Notes: generated by a model not told the origin, from the sequence alone. A stretch of 64,000 nucleotides of DNA from Marsupella aquatica (GCA_973895155.1 OZ316894.1:310001-374000); one strand, 5' to 3'. Positions 12,201 to 23,208 are shown, numbered from the stretch's first letter. Numbers and translations are program-made.

Positions 12201-13445
12201 TGAGGAGTCATTGCATGAAGATCTAAGAAATATGATGACCCCAGAAGAGGCGGCAATACTTCTGCACATGGCACCTCGATTTGAGACTGTCGGCGCTCGG
12301 GGTGGGTGGGTGAATCCTCACGCCAAACCCACACGGATGATCCAAAAGATCATCCAAACATTGTCCGAGCCGGGGGATTTGATTCTTGACTTTTTCTCTG
12401 GCGGTCTAGTGATGAAGGCATCCCTTTTTCCTCAACGTGAATGTTTTGTTTATTGTGACTCTCAACATGAGAGACATTTTGTGGAAGCATACGCTTCGTT
12501 CCTTTGTGAGAAGGTTCCCACCATCAAAGATCGTTATGATCGCTATTTTGGTGGAAGTTCTAGACATTGGAAACCCTCTTCTGCCATTGTTGCTATTGAG
12601 GATGAATCAGATGGTGATCAAGAAGATGGAGCTGACCAATCAGTCAAAGACGATGGGCCATCGGAGGGGGCATACGTGAAGAATTTGGATGACCGAGTTG
12701 GCGAGGGTGAAAATATTGACCTTGTAGAAGACGATATGATTGTTGGATCTGCACCTTGCAGTTCACCAATTACAGATGTTGCCCCCATGGGCCCCAATGA
12801 GGGCCAGTATGATGATAACTTGGATAGAGATGGTCTCCATCCACAAGTGCCTGGACAAGAGATGGAAGTTGATACTTTTGAAAAAATTCTTCAAACAACC
12901 TTCTCAATCAAGGTGCGGAGAGGCATGGTGAGTCCAATGAACTCGACACATTGGGATTGAGACCACAGCCCATCCAAATAGCTGACATTCCCGTGAATGA
13001 AGCAAGTGCATCCACGACTGCTGACAACCAGGCAGGTGCTTCAATTTGTCCCGATACACTCTTTTTCGCTTCTGATGACAAATTGGTGTTTGTTCGATCA
13101 CAATCAAGAAGTCCCGTTATCCTTCCACTCTCAAAAAAGAAAGGGAAGAGAGTAGGATCAACTGGATATAAGTCACTTGAATATGATTGTCGATGTTATG
13201 TGTGGAAAAGTGGACCCAATGTAGGAACTGAAGTTGTGTTGGATGCTGCTCAATCAATTTTGAACAATGACTCGTACAAAAAGCACAAGAAAGATCCAAC
13301 TTATAGAAGTGGAGAATTGGGATTGATAACTCCGGTTTGGTCTGCACCTTATTGGGTAGAGGAGAGTACCTCCGATGTCAATTATGAGATCCAACAAGAA
13401 CTTGGTGATGATATCTTGATTGATGAATATGGATCGCATTGTTAG
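9208..13445 (+). pseudogene. Gene with DNA N4/N6-methyltransferase-like module, decayed
   Basis: One long gene can be followed through several frames. It starts after a likely splice acceptor (TATTGCAG, 9207), and 9369-9839 and 9878-10210 encode an unrecognised N-terminal domain and a Lys/Glu-rich linker. 10259-10688 continues it, followed by a probable intron at 10800-11073 (GTGAG...TGTAG) that holds three palindromic 21-mers. 11080-11725 follows. From about 11690 the frame reads through stops into 12115-12960, which has KPTRMIQKII (residues 71-80), then EPGDLILDFFSGG (85-97). These resemble the target-arm Lys-Pro-Thr and the AdoMet-binding DxFxGxG motif of DNA N4/N6 methyltransferases, in the order 'catalytic region, then AdoMet motif'. 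The usual DPPY-type catalytic motif is not visible; the matching place reads IVDFSQLQ. The tail (12951-13445) is acidic and unrecognised. Stops at 10208, 10686, 11806, 11994 and 12112 are all TGA or TAG, most where Trp fits. An active enzyme is unlikely from this copy. Confidence 0.55.
10822..10998. repeat. Three palindromic 21-mers inside a probable intron
   Basis: Copies at 10822-10842, 10900-10920 and 10978-10998 are spaced exactly 78 bp apart and share the flanks TTGGTTATGACTTGGA and GAGTGTGATCGTCC. They form a small tandem array with a 78-bp unit, unlike the 28-bp unit upstream. They fall within the probable intron 10800-11073. Confidence 0.85.
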
Positions 13446-13633
13446 CCAAAGTCTAGATTGAGCGATGTGACCTTATCAATTTGATATAATATAGTCTGTA
13501 TAATTATACTTCAAGTTTAACAATTAGAGCATCAGTATCAATATCCATCTCCTCTTTACGGTTTCTCAATGAATCTGATCAGTATGCAGATATATTTTCT
13601 TTGTGGTTGGCCACTTGTGTTGGATTGACAAAG

Positions 13634-14734
13634 ATGATCTCTATCCAAACTTCAAATGTGGTTTTATCTCTAAGATTGGTATTTGTTGCACTTGCAGAAC
13701 CAAGACCTTGTTCCATCAAGCGCAAATTGCTGATTTTGGATCTTAACAAAATACTTTGGGATTCAGTTGAATTCCAAAGCAAGGGCAAATCCAGAAATGT
13801 TGTGATCCTAAGTGGAGTGCATTGGGATAGAAAAAATGGAATTAGTCGCATGTACACAGAAAGGCCAGGGCTCCATGAGTTTCTAAAGTTGGTTTTTGAC
13901 CAATTTGACGTTGCAATTTGGACATGTGTTGGGGTACATCGAACAGTGAAAATGCTGAACATGATGTTCACTGCTGAGGAGCGGTTGAAACTTAAGTTTG
14001 TATTCACAGAGGTGGAAGCCTTTGACACAGGCATTCAAAGGCGTGACATTACAAACGGAAAGGCAAATGTGCTACTGAAGGATTTTCGGGTGGTATGGAG
14101 TGGATTTGGAAATCTATATGATGAAACCAACACCCTCCTTGTGGATGACTCCCCCCTTAAGGCATTTGCCAACCCAAGCATGACCGGACTATTTCCAGTG
14201 CCCTACACGCATGCCAATGGTGGAGATAATTTTCTTCTAACAATTCTTTGGCCTTGTCTTGAGAAACTATCCCATGCAAGTGACATTAGATGTTATCTTC
14301 TTCTTAACTCTCCACTGTGGTCTCTATTGCACATAAAGAGAGACAAGGTAAAAAATGGAATTACTTATGATAAACTTAGTAAGAGATGTGCAACAAAAAT
14401 TTGGAAGTCACAGTTTACGCATAGTGTGTTGGACCTCAATAGCAATGAGATTCCTTGGAACGTGAAGCATTGTATATGTAGTTTACGTCCTGAGGCAGAA
14501 CTTGACGATGCACTTGTCACGTCACTTGCTAAAGCATTTGTAGGAAGGGACTATTCAGGTCCGCATAGAGAAAATCCCAGACACTTTTTGCGGGAGATTA
14601 TAGCCATTAGGAACAACACCACCAAGTTTCAGCTCCCTAAAGATAAAGGGGCTTGCAACCGTGACACTAGGGTAGATAGTAAAGGAGACAGGGGCACGTG
14701 CTCAAATACACATTGTAAGGAGCACTTTGTTTAG
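13634..14734 (+). CDS. FCP1/NIF-like HAD-family phosphatase
   Basis: This frame encodes a HAD-superfamily NIF (FCP1/SCP-like) domain, a family that mostly removes phosphate from proteins such as the RNA polymerase II tail. Counting from 13601 in this frame, LLILDLNKILWD lies at residues 43-54, YTERPGLHEFL at 85-95, AIWTCVGVHR at 105-114, a candidate Lys at 160 and LLVDDSPLKAF at 179-189. The first Asp of motif I is kept, but the second, usually Asp in DxDxT, is Asn. Plant members with DxN are known to me, and activity is uncertain. The first in-frame ATG (13634) is supplied by a palindromic 21-mer. A likely splice acceptor (CACTTGCAG, ending 13697) suggests that the true start is in an upstream exon. 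No stop interrupts the domain, so this is the best preserved frame of the left block. The last 90 residues are unrecognised. Confidence 0.6.
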   Translation: MISIQTSNVVLSLRLVFVALAEPRPCSIKRKLLILDLNKILWDSVEFQSKGKSRNVVILSGVHWDRKNGISRMYTERPGLHEFLKLVFDQFDVAIWTCVGVHRTVKMLNMMFTAEERLKLKFVFTEVEAFDTGIQRRDITNGKANVLLKDFRVVWSGFGNLYDETNTLLVDDSPLKAFANPSMTGLFPVPYTHANGGDNFLLTILWPCLEKLSHASDIRCYLLLNSPLWSLLHIKRDKVKNGITYDKLSKRCATKIWKSQFTHSVLDLNSNEIPWNVKHCICSLRPEAELDDALVTSLAKAFVGRDYSGPHRENPRHFLREIIAIRNNTTKFQLPKDKGACNRDTRVDSKGDRGTCSNTHCKEHFV

Positions 14735-14997
14735 AGATCTGACTCATGTTAAGCCCCTTAGATAGAAGAAATACATTGTAAATTTGGAGATAATTGTATA
14801 TTATTTTATAATCTATTTGGAGTTATGTCATTTTGTTCACACATATTCAAGGGTTTCTTTGTGCTGAAATGTTTTTATAAGTATGATCTCTATCCTACTA
14901 TTCTTTGTGAATTCATAAATAATGATCTCTATCCTATTATTCCTTGTGAATCAATAAATGATATAATATGTATTATTTATTAATATAATACTAATAG
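14735..14997. other. 3' flank with half-palindromes
   Basis: This is AT-rich sequence after the phosphatase frame. Two half-copies of the palindromic repeat (ATGATCTCTATCCTA, near 14884 and 14924) occur in a 40-bp direct repeat. No gene is seen. Confidence 0.5.
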
Positions 14998-15095
14998 GAT
15001 TTGGCCTATAAAGTGTACATTTAGAGACCAAAAAGTGTACATTTGGGTTTCTTAAAGTGTATATTTGGGGACATGAAAGTGTACATTTCAAGACT
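14998..15095. repeat. GTGTACATTT minisatellite, right block
   Basis: At least four copies of the AAGTGTACATTT core in the same orientation as at 1-245, with looser spacers. They mark the boundary between the block with palindromic repeats and the MULE-like gene. Confidence 0.8.
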
Positions 15096-15154
15096 GATTT
15101 ATGAACAAAAGAAAATACACTTTTAATGAATAGGCTGATTGCGGGAGATTTGAT

Positions 15155-16427
15155 TTGAAGATGAATGATATTGAGGCCATTGTTCAAGAGCTCGAAACCA
15201 GTGATGACATTGAAGATGCAGCAACATTCAATGTGGATGATGGTGAACGGTTTTGGCATCTATACGCAGGGATTTTGTACTCACTTCGAGTAAGACAACA
15301 TGAAGGACTGTCCAGTGTCCCCCAAGTTCTATTTGATGTTGTCAAGATTTCTTCTAGTGAGGATGGAGATCACACTCCAAGTCCTACGTTGAAGATGAAA
15401 GTCCCGCAACATGCTGTCGTTAAAGGTGAGACTCCAGGAAGCTCCAACCAGTTGGAGGTCATGTATCGGCGGAGTGCAATGGATACGTTACTCAAATCCA
15501 CTGGTCATAGCGAGTTATCAAGGTTCATATCAGCGGGTGATTTTAGACATGAGCAAGTCTCCTATCTGCCAACTAAGTATAATGGGAACGTCGTGTTTGA
15601 ATTGCCACCCATTGGCAAGATGCTCTCTAAAGGCTCTAGGCTTAGGGACATGGACCTGCCAAAGATTGCTACATTTGGACACGCATATTTCCAACTACCG
15701 CGAACGTTCAGTCAAAAAAACTTTGGCAATTCGATAAGGTTACCTGTACGGGATTTATTGAATGTCAGAACGAGTCCTACGAGTACTTCCAAAGGAAGAA
15801 GAAGGCAAATGCTAAGGCATGGCAGGGTACTCCAAAGCTTAGTGGTCAGTATGCTGTCGGATCTTTTATCGAAGAGGGCGGTGTTGTGTGTCATTATTGT
15901 GATCAGATTCCTTTTTGTGTCAAGTACTGCCCTGCCCGTTTGTTCTATACGTACCCGCAAGTATTACTTGATGCGGAAACATGTAGTCATATGTCCCGCC
16001 TGGAAGTTCATATAGGTGAGCATAACCATCCAGGTAGAAAAACCTTCTGTAGGAGTGCGGAGAAGATGGCTGAGGATTTAATTAAAAAAAATCATGAAGC
16101 CAATCCTCTGGCAACACCAGCTGGGAGCTTGAATTCAGGGTCCATAGTGAAAGCTCTCTGCGAACATGTTGACGACATGGTCGATATCAAAGACACTGAA
16201 ATATGGAAGTCTCTGATGGTACTTTCCACTCCCCAGAAGTTTGCATCTCTTTTTTGGAGCGTTAGGATAGACCAAAAGGGTCGGGGTGAACTAGATTTTC
16301 TCTCGCAAATGCAGAAGAGGATTAACTTGTCGTTTCTCCAGAGGTATTTGCTCCCGGGTCAGGGATGTCAAGACAACAGGCCTCACATCTTTAAAATGAC
16401 CACGAAGGGTCACGGTTCCGGTGTGGA
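15155..16427 (+). pseudogene. MULE-like transposase, 5' part (zinc finger)
   Basis: This is the N-terminal part of a Mutator-like transposase gene. The ATG at 15155 opens a 286-residue frame; a frame change between about 15700 and 15890 leads into 15886-16443, where CHYCDQIPFCVKYC ... SRLEVHIGEHNHPG forms a Cys2-His2 finger of the WRKY/GCM1 (FLYWCH-like) type that often precedes MULE transposases. The frame is cut at 16427 by element E. Deleting E and one copy of its GTGGA duplication joins codon GTG and the split codon GA|T at 28383 in frame, so the product continues at 28384. The continuation is listed separately at 28378-30741. Confidence 0.7.
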
Positions 16428-17208
16428 TGTAATAGCTCTCTAAATTAGAAACTTAGAAATAATGAAAAATTTTAAAAATTTTGGAGTTAGAAATAGATTA
16501 AACATAGCCAATTAATCTACTTTTAGATATAATTAATCCGTGGACCCCCATGTTCATCCAAGGAATGTGTGTGTGATTAAGTGAAATCAATTTTCATCAA
16601 GGCAAAAACCGACGGTTTTGAGTCTCCCGATGTTGTTGGTGTGTGCTCATACAAAAACAAATGCTCAAAAGATAGAGATTTATCAAACGGAAGGTTGAAT
16701 GTGGAGCAATTGAGTTTTTTGATAGGTTTTGCTCACACACTGGAGAAATAATCTTTCAACCATTCTTGATTGATTGTTTGTGAGTTACATTGAGCATTAC
16801 CGCCACAAGACAGAGTGGAGCACAACACTCAACTGTTGGCAAAAAAACGCTTGTCGATTTGGTGGGAAGAACACACAAAATGAACGAGCCATCACTTCAC
16901 ACAAAGTATTTGTAATTGTTTTATTTAAGAAAGCTATGGTGTGAGGGGAAGACCGACAATTGTTTCTTTGACATAGAGGCTGCATTTGGCATCAACCTAT
17001 GTTCAGAGTGAGCTTTAGTTGAAGACTATCTAAGAGATGCGAACAATTCAAGCCGGGAAGCAAGCATTGTAGACAAGCGATGGCGACGTAATCAAAGAAA
17101 TCAATTTGTAGCGGCTAAGTTTGTGACGGTGACAAGATTGTGATATCTCTTAATCGAGAAAGGGTTTCCAATGAGCCTCAAATTGACAAATTTTGTCAAG
17201 TTCCATAT

Positions 17209-17345
17209 TGTTCAACTTCGTAACAATCATCACACTCTTTACTCCTTCCTATCCTCTTATACATGGGTGGTTACTAAGGCGGTTAATAGTGTAACTGCCT
17301 TAGTCCTAACCCTTTTGGGTAGACCTAGTCTAAGGAGTTATAACA
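17209..17345 (-). repeat. Copia 3' LTR
   Basis: A 137-bp LTR with TGTT...AACA ends, 136/137 identical to the 5' LTR at 23067-23203. Confidence 0.95.
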
Positions 17346-18142
17346 CTCCCCCTTGGATGCGACTTTTATGTCTAGAAAAGATGCAGACATCCATGGTCTA
17401 CCTAAAGTAATAATTGAATTATTTGATTGGTCTATAGTAGTATCTGATGGGGTATTGTGGTAGGGGTGTAGCCTCATTAAAACCTCCCCTTCTTACTGAT
17501 GGGAGGAAAGAGTGTTACCACCCCTCCATTATAGATTAAGAGTAAGGGGAGTATTGTGGGTTCGTATACCCATTTATTTGTGGCAATGTTTGTGTAACAC
17601 TAATTCGTATGAAAGTGTCTTCGTAAAAAGAATGAGTTGTTGTCATCCTGTGAAACAGTCGATGTTGTGTGTATGGAACGGGAGATTAGGTTTCGGGTTC
17701 GTACAGACTGCCTTCGACGTGTGAGCTCGCGGTCGTTAGTTACTTGAAAATGAAGCGAAGTGTAGTGTCCTCCGGCTTGAAGTGTTTTATGTGGAGGGGT
17801 CAGTGATCGGGATTCCTGAGCTGCTCTGTAGTCGTGCTCAATGTTTTAGTATGCACAAAGTGTTGGGAGATCAGGTCGGTGCGCAAGTGTTGATCAGTGA
17901 ACTCGGATGCACCGTGGCATCGATGGTTGAAGGTTGACGGATAGTAGTTAGCGCGTTGTGGTTTGTGCTCTGCTGGTGCTATCTTCGGTGTTCAGCTGCG
18001 TTTGCTCGTTTGAGTTCCGGTTGGCTGTGTATGCAGTCTCATGTGTTCGGTGAAGTGTCGTCGAGTGGGGTCGTGCGAAGCTCTTGTTGGTTGTTCTCTG
18101 TTCGTCCTTGCTGTCTGCTTTCGGTAAGCTTGTTCCTCCCCC

Positions 18143-21100
18143 TCAGTTTTGAAAGGTTGTTCTTTGCGCATTTTCCTGTATAAATTCCGACAGGCTATGC
18201 ATTCCGATTGATCTGGTTAGTGTTTTATGTACGATTGGAGGCAAAGGTTTCGTGAATAAGTCTGCTGAGTTTTCTGAACTCAGGATCCATTGTACGTCTA
18301 TCATGTCGCCTAGCTGCTCATGTGCAAAAAAGAATTTTGGGGCTATGTGTTTGGTTCGATCACCTTTTATGAAACCAGCAGAAATCTGTTCGATGCAGGG
18401 CCGGTTATCTTCATAGATCACAGTTGGTGAACTCAGTTTAGGCATACCTGAGGTTTCTTGGATGTAATTGATCACGTTACGTAGCCATATGCATTCCCGA
18501 CTCACCTCGTAAAGGGCGATTATTTCTGAGTGATTGGAGGAGGTCGTGGTTAGAGTTTGTTTCGTGCTCCTCCACGATATCGCTGTAGGTCCGATCTTGA
18601 AGATGTACCCAGTCTGAGACTTTGCATCCGCTGGGTCTGATAAGTATCCTGCATCTGCAAATCCGGATAGTATGAAGTCTGTGTTGCTCTGAAAAAGAAG
18701 TCCATGGTCGATAGTGCCGCTCAGGTAACGCATTATCCTCTTTATCCCATTCCAGTGTCGAATAGTAGGTAATGAACTGTGGCATGCTAACAAGTTAACT
18801 GCGAAAGCGATGTCGGGGCAGGTTTGGGAAGCCAAGAAGAGCAGTGCCCCTATCGCCGACAAGTATGGCTTTTCGGAGCCAAGTAGTGGCTCTGCCTCTG
18901 TTCTCTTTCGGAATATGTCCTTGTCTTTGTCCAGTGACCGAAGGTCCATTGGAGACCTGACAGCTTTTGCCGTGTGCATATGAAATTGCTTCAACATGCG
19001 GCGAGTGTAAGTTGATTGGTGGAGGAGTATGCCCTGCTTGAGGTACTCGAACTGAAGGCCGAGGCAGAAAGCAGTTCTACCGAGATCTCTTATCTCAAAA
19101 ACCCTATTGAGTTTTTGGATTGTATCTTCCAGAATCTTTGGTGTTCCAAAAAGATTGAGGTCGTCTACATAAATCGCCACAATGATTATCTCTGTGCCTT
19201 CATGTTTGATGAACAGACAGGGTGTGAGCTCAGATGTTTTAAATCCCATTGCTAGCATTTCGTTTTTAAAGTGTTGGTACCAGGTACGTCCGCTTTGCTT
19301 CAAGCCATACATTGATCTCAAAACTTGAACAGCAAATTTAGTTCTTGCAGTAAGTGCTTTATGGTCTGTTGCTTTCCATCCAATCGCTTTAGCTGTGGTA
19401 TGTAGTACCGACTTATTTGTATGGCCAAAAGGGCCATCATTGTGGGCTGTATGCTCTTGTACTTTTGGCTCCCCCTGAAGGTGGTGATCCACTCGGGTTA
19501 GTAATTCGGGTGGGGCCTCCATATATATTATAGTGTCCAAATGGCCGTAGAGGTAAGCGATGACAATGTCCAGTTGATGCATTGTCAGGTTGTGGTGAAT
19601 GGCAAATGCTATTAGAATTCTATATGTAATCACATCCATGACTGGAGAGTAGGTTAAGTCATAATCTCTGCTAGGGATCTGGGTAAATCCCTTGGCCACC
19701 AGTCTAGCTTTGTATCTCACGATCTCTCCTTGGGCATTTCTCTTCTTTATAAAGGTCCACTTGTAGCCGGTCAGATGTGTTTCAGGTGGGGCAGGCTTGA
19801 TGGGTCCGAATACCTGACGCGAGATTAAAGAATCCAGTTCCGAGTTTATGGCGTTCTGCCATTCATGCTAGTCTGCTTGGGCTCGGGCCTCAGTTATCGT
19901 TGCCGGGTCAGGTAACTCTCCCATTATTTCTTGCAAAATTTGATAGGCAAATAGATTGTTGATAGGGGTTGAGACTCTGTCTCTGATTTGGCCTGTGTAG
20001 TTATAGTTAATGGCAATCTCCTCATTTTCTGTTGTGATAGGTGGTGTGGGTTGTGGGTGTGCGGATGCAGGTGGGTTCTGTGGTCTTCTTTGCCGAGGCT
20101 GTTTGTCCCCGGCTCCAGGTGGTCGGCCCCTTTTCTTCTTTGGTTCGGTTGTTGTTGCTGGTTTTGTCGTTATATCGATTCGGGATGGTGCCTTTGCGGC
20201 TGGTACATGTGACCTGGTTACTTTTGCCACGTCTGCGAATGAATCTGGGAGTTCATCCATGATTCTAGTGAGGTGTAGGATGCGTTGGACCTCGGTATCT
20301 GTTTGGGCAGATCTCGGGTCATTCCAGAATTGTGAATTGATGTGCCAAGTGAGGTCCTTTTTTAGTACAGCTTTATTCTCCTGGTCTGAGGTTAATTTCG
20401 GGAATATCTCTTCATAGAAGTGACAGTCCGCGAATCTCGCCTTGTATACGTCAGCTGTAGTTGGCTCTAGATATCGTATTATCGATGTGGAATCGAATCC
20501 TATGTATATACCCTTCTGCCTCTGGGGTCCAAGCTTGGTGCGTTTGGGTCCCATGATGGGCACCAGGACTTGGCACCCAAAGGTGCGGAGGTGAGCCAAG
20601 TTAGGTGCAACGCCGAATGCCAGATGGTGAGGTGAGCTGGCATTGAAAGCTGATGGTCTGTATCTTAGTAAGGCGGCAGCGTGTATGATAGCGTGGCCCC
20701 AGGCAGATTGTGGTAGATTGCTCTGCATGATTAGTGGTCTCGCTATTGTTTGGAGCCTTTTAATCAGGGATTCGGCTATCCCATTTTGGAAGTGCACATA
20801 GGCAACAGGATATTCTACTTCTATCCCAGATGCAGTGCAGAAGTCATCAAATGTCTGGGATGTAAACTCCCCGACATTATCGACTCTTAATGTCTTGATT
20901 GGGTAGTCCGGGAACTGAGCTTTTAATCGCAGGATGTGAGCCAGTACTCTGGAGAAAACTAGGTTACGTGTTGAGAGAAGTGAAACTTGGGACCATTTGG
21001 AGGAGGCATCGATAGTGACTAAGAAGAAGCGGAATGGACCATTGGGGGGGGGGTCAACTGGGCCACACACATCGGCTTGGATTCGCTCTAAAAATCGTGG

Positions 21101-22705
21101 TATATTTTTGTCTGTGGTTGAGGGGGATGGTTTCATGGTGAGTTTTCCTTGTGAGCAGGCTAGACATTGAGTTTTCATTGAGGTTGGGTGTACTGTGTTT
21201 GGTATACCGTGCGTATCTTTGATGATCTTGTGAAACATCTGTGTGCCTGGGTGTCCCAGGCGTCGGTGCCAGATGTCCACGGATGGCAGTGCAGGAATAT
21301 GCGTGTGGAAGGTATGTATTTTTATGGCATAAAAACCCATTGGAAAAGCTGTGAGCGTTTCCTTAATTTCTATGCCGTTTTGCGTCTTAGCTATGAGCTG
21401 TAGTACTTCTCTGGAATTGTGGGTACTAGTATGGATGTGGAGGCCATTTTCTCAGATGTCTCTGAAACTCAATAAGTTACGTGTGGCTTTTGGTGCGTAG
21501 ATGGCCGATTGGATATGGATCACGGTTCCCTTAGACAGTATTAGTGTGGCTGGCCTGTTGCCTTCTTCCAGCTGATGGTTTCCCATAATCGTGGTGACTC
21601 TCCGTTGGGATGGGTTAATGTATTTGAAGTAGGTTTTGAGTCTCAGGATTGAATGGGAAGTCCCACTGTCGAGTATACAATAGTTGGGATCTTCTAGTGC
21701 TTTAGATGTGTCCAACGGAAGGACAGTATGTATTTCAGGTAAGACTTCTGGGGTCTCTAAGAATGTGCCGTAAGTTTCATACTCAGGAGTATTGATGTTC
21801 TTTTGGTATAGGGCCACGAGGTGAGCCGGTGCTCGACATTCCTTCCTAATATGCCCTCTTGTTCCACATCGATGACAAGTGAGTGGGTTATCGGACTTAT
21901 CTGAATTTGTGGTGGTCCTTGTCCAGTTGTTGCGAGTTCTTCCCGGATTTGATCGGCCACGTCCCCTGCCTCCACGGGACATGCTCCTTCCCCCTCGTTG
22001 GGAGTAGTATCCTCGGCCACAAAAGGTATTCCTCCCTCTGCTGCTCCCTCTTCCCCGGAATGATGTACTACTGCATCGCCATGTATTGAAGTGAGTTTCG
22101 GCTTGAGGTTGAGGTGGTAGAGTGCCTAGGGGTCGCTGCTTAGTGTTCTGCAATAGTAAGATTTGATGTTTCTCTGCCAACAACATGTGTGAGATCAATT
22201 CCGAGTAGGTTGTAAATCGCATGTTTCGGTATTGAGTTGATAATACCAGATTTGTTGAGTGGAAGGTCGATAAAGTCTTTTCGATTTGTTCTTCGTCATT
22301 GACCGGGTGGCCGCAAATCGCCAATTGGGAGACGATGCGAAAAAGTTCGCTGTTGTATTCAGTGATAGTTTTATGGTCCTGCACGCGAAGATTAATCCAA
22401 TCATGCCTTGCTGCTGGCAGGAAAATGGTTCGGGTGTGATCAAATCGAGAATGTAATTCGTCCCAAAGAATTTGGGGATTGTACGCATTCATGTACTGGC
22501 GTTTTAGGGAATCGACCAGATGGTGTCGAATCAAGATCAACACCTTGGCCTTCTCCTGGAGGGTGGGGCCATTGTCAGTTATGACAGTGTCCTCTAAATT
22601 CTTAGATGCCAAATGTGCCTCAACGTCTAGAGTCCAGGATAGGAAATTGGCGCCACCTATAGATAGCGCCTGGAAGTATAATTTCTCAATTGTATTTGCG
22701 GCCAT
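18143..22705 (-). pseudogene. Copia gag-pol polyprotein with two in-frame stops
   Basis: A single uninterrupted phase of 1521 codons runs from ATG 22705 to the stop at 18143, broken only by TGA (21454-21452) and TAG (19870-19868). The order is gag with the zinc knuckle CHRCGTRGHIRKEC, protease (CILDSGTSHSIL), the TGA, GAG-pre-integrase finger (WHRRLGHPG ... CLACSQGK), and integrase core (TIDASSKW; RVDNVGEF, where GGEF is usual; FQNGIAES). The TAG is next, then reverse transcriptase (YKARLVAKGFTQ, AIYVDDLNLFG) and RNase H (YEDNRPCIEQI, DLFTKPLP). This is the Copia order (integrase before reverse transcriptase). The TGA replaces an Arg codon expected in SFKDIR and the TAG replaces probable Trp before HEWQNAI. 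The nearly identical LTRs show that the stops may have been present in the parent copy. Confidence 0.95.
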
Positions 22706-23066
22706 TGTATCTGTGGTAGTGAGATTGTGAATGGGAAATTTTGGGGATACGTTTGCTCAGCCTGGTATTGTTGAACAGTGAGCCGGAATCGATGTGTAAT
22801 TGAGAATTGAGGATGGGAATTCTATGAGTCCTGCTGTGATTTGGACTGATTTGATTTCTGATTCTATTGCTGCTATTTCGATGTTGAATGTCCCTCAAAG
22901 GATTAATTGCAAGTATCCCTCATCATCCTTCGAGCAGGATCCTTCAAGGAGTCCCTATTCCATGGGCTTGATGACGTACCCCAATCCTCCTTGAAATGTA
23001 ATTGCTACCATATCTGACTCACAATCTTGAAAAAAAAATTGGTGTGCTTAACTCGTGCTGATAACG

Positions 23067-23203
23067 TGTTCAACTTCGTAACAATCATCACACTCTTTAC
23101 TCCTTCCTATCCTCTTATACATGGGTGGTTACTAAGGCGGTTAATAGTGTAACTACCTTAGTCCTAACCCTTTTGGGTAGACCTAGTCTAAGGAGTTATA
23201 ACA
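23067..23203 (-). repeat. Copia 5' LTR
   Basis: A 137-bp LTR that drives the minus-strand element. It is followed on the minus strand by the presumed primer-binding site at 23066-23052 and by a leader of about 360 bp before the gag ATG at 22705. Confidence 0.95.
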
Positions 23204-23208
23204 CATAT

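Larger units (their letters stand above)
17209..23203 (-). mobile_element. Copia LTR retrotransposon, nested in E
   Basis: This is a complete Copia element on the minus strand, 5995 bp long and flanked by an exact duplication CATAT (17204-17208 and 23204-23208). Its 137-bp LTRs (17209-17345 and 23067-23203) differ at a single G/A site, so the insertion is recent. A polypurine tract complementary to 17346-17354 (CTCCCCCTT on the plus strand) lies next to the 3' LTR. The presumed primer-binding site, CGTTATCAGCACGAG on the minus strand (23066-23052), follows the 5' LTR; the second Copia at 53014 has nearly the same sequence there. The gag-pol frame is 22705-18143. About 800 bp between its stop and the polypurine tract (17357-18142) is non-coding. 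Confidence 0.95.

Noticed and set aside
1-15100. Endogenous giant-virus segment (methyltransferase, phosphatase, transposase mix)
   Set aside because: No capsid, packaging ATPase, viral polymerase or other hallmark gene is seen. Probable introns and plant-type transposon modules point to a eukaryotic element.
19988-20417. Plus-strand frames within the Copia
   Set aside because: They lie antisense to the integrase and linker and have Cys/Gly/Val-biased products without a domain. They are shadows.
22800-22994. Possible small gene in the Copia leader
   Set aside because: It lies between the primer-binding site and the gag ATG on the opposite strand of the element and shows no conserved features.
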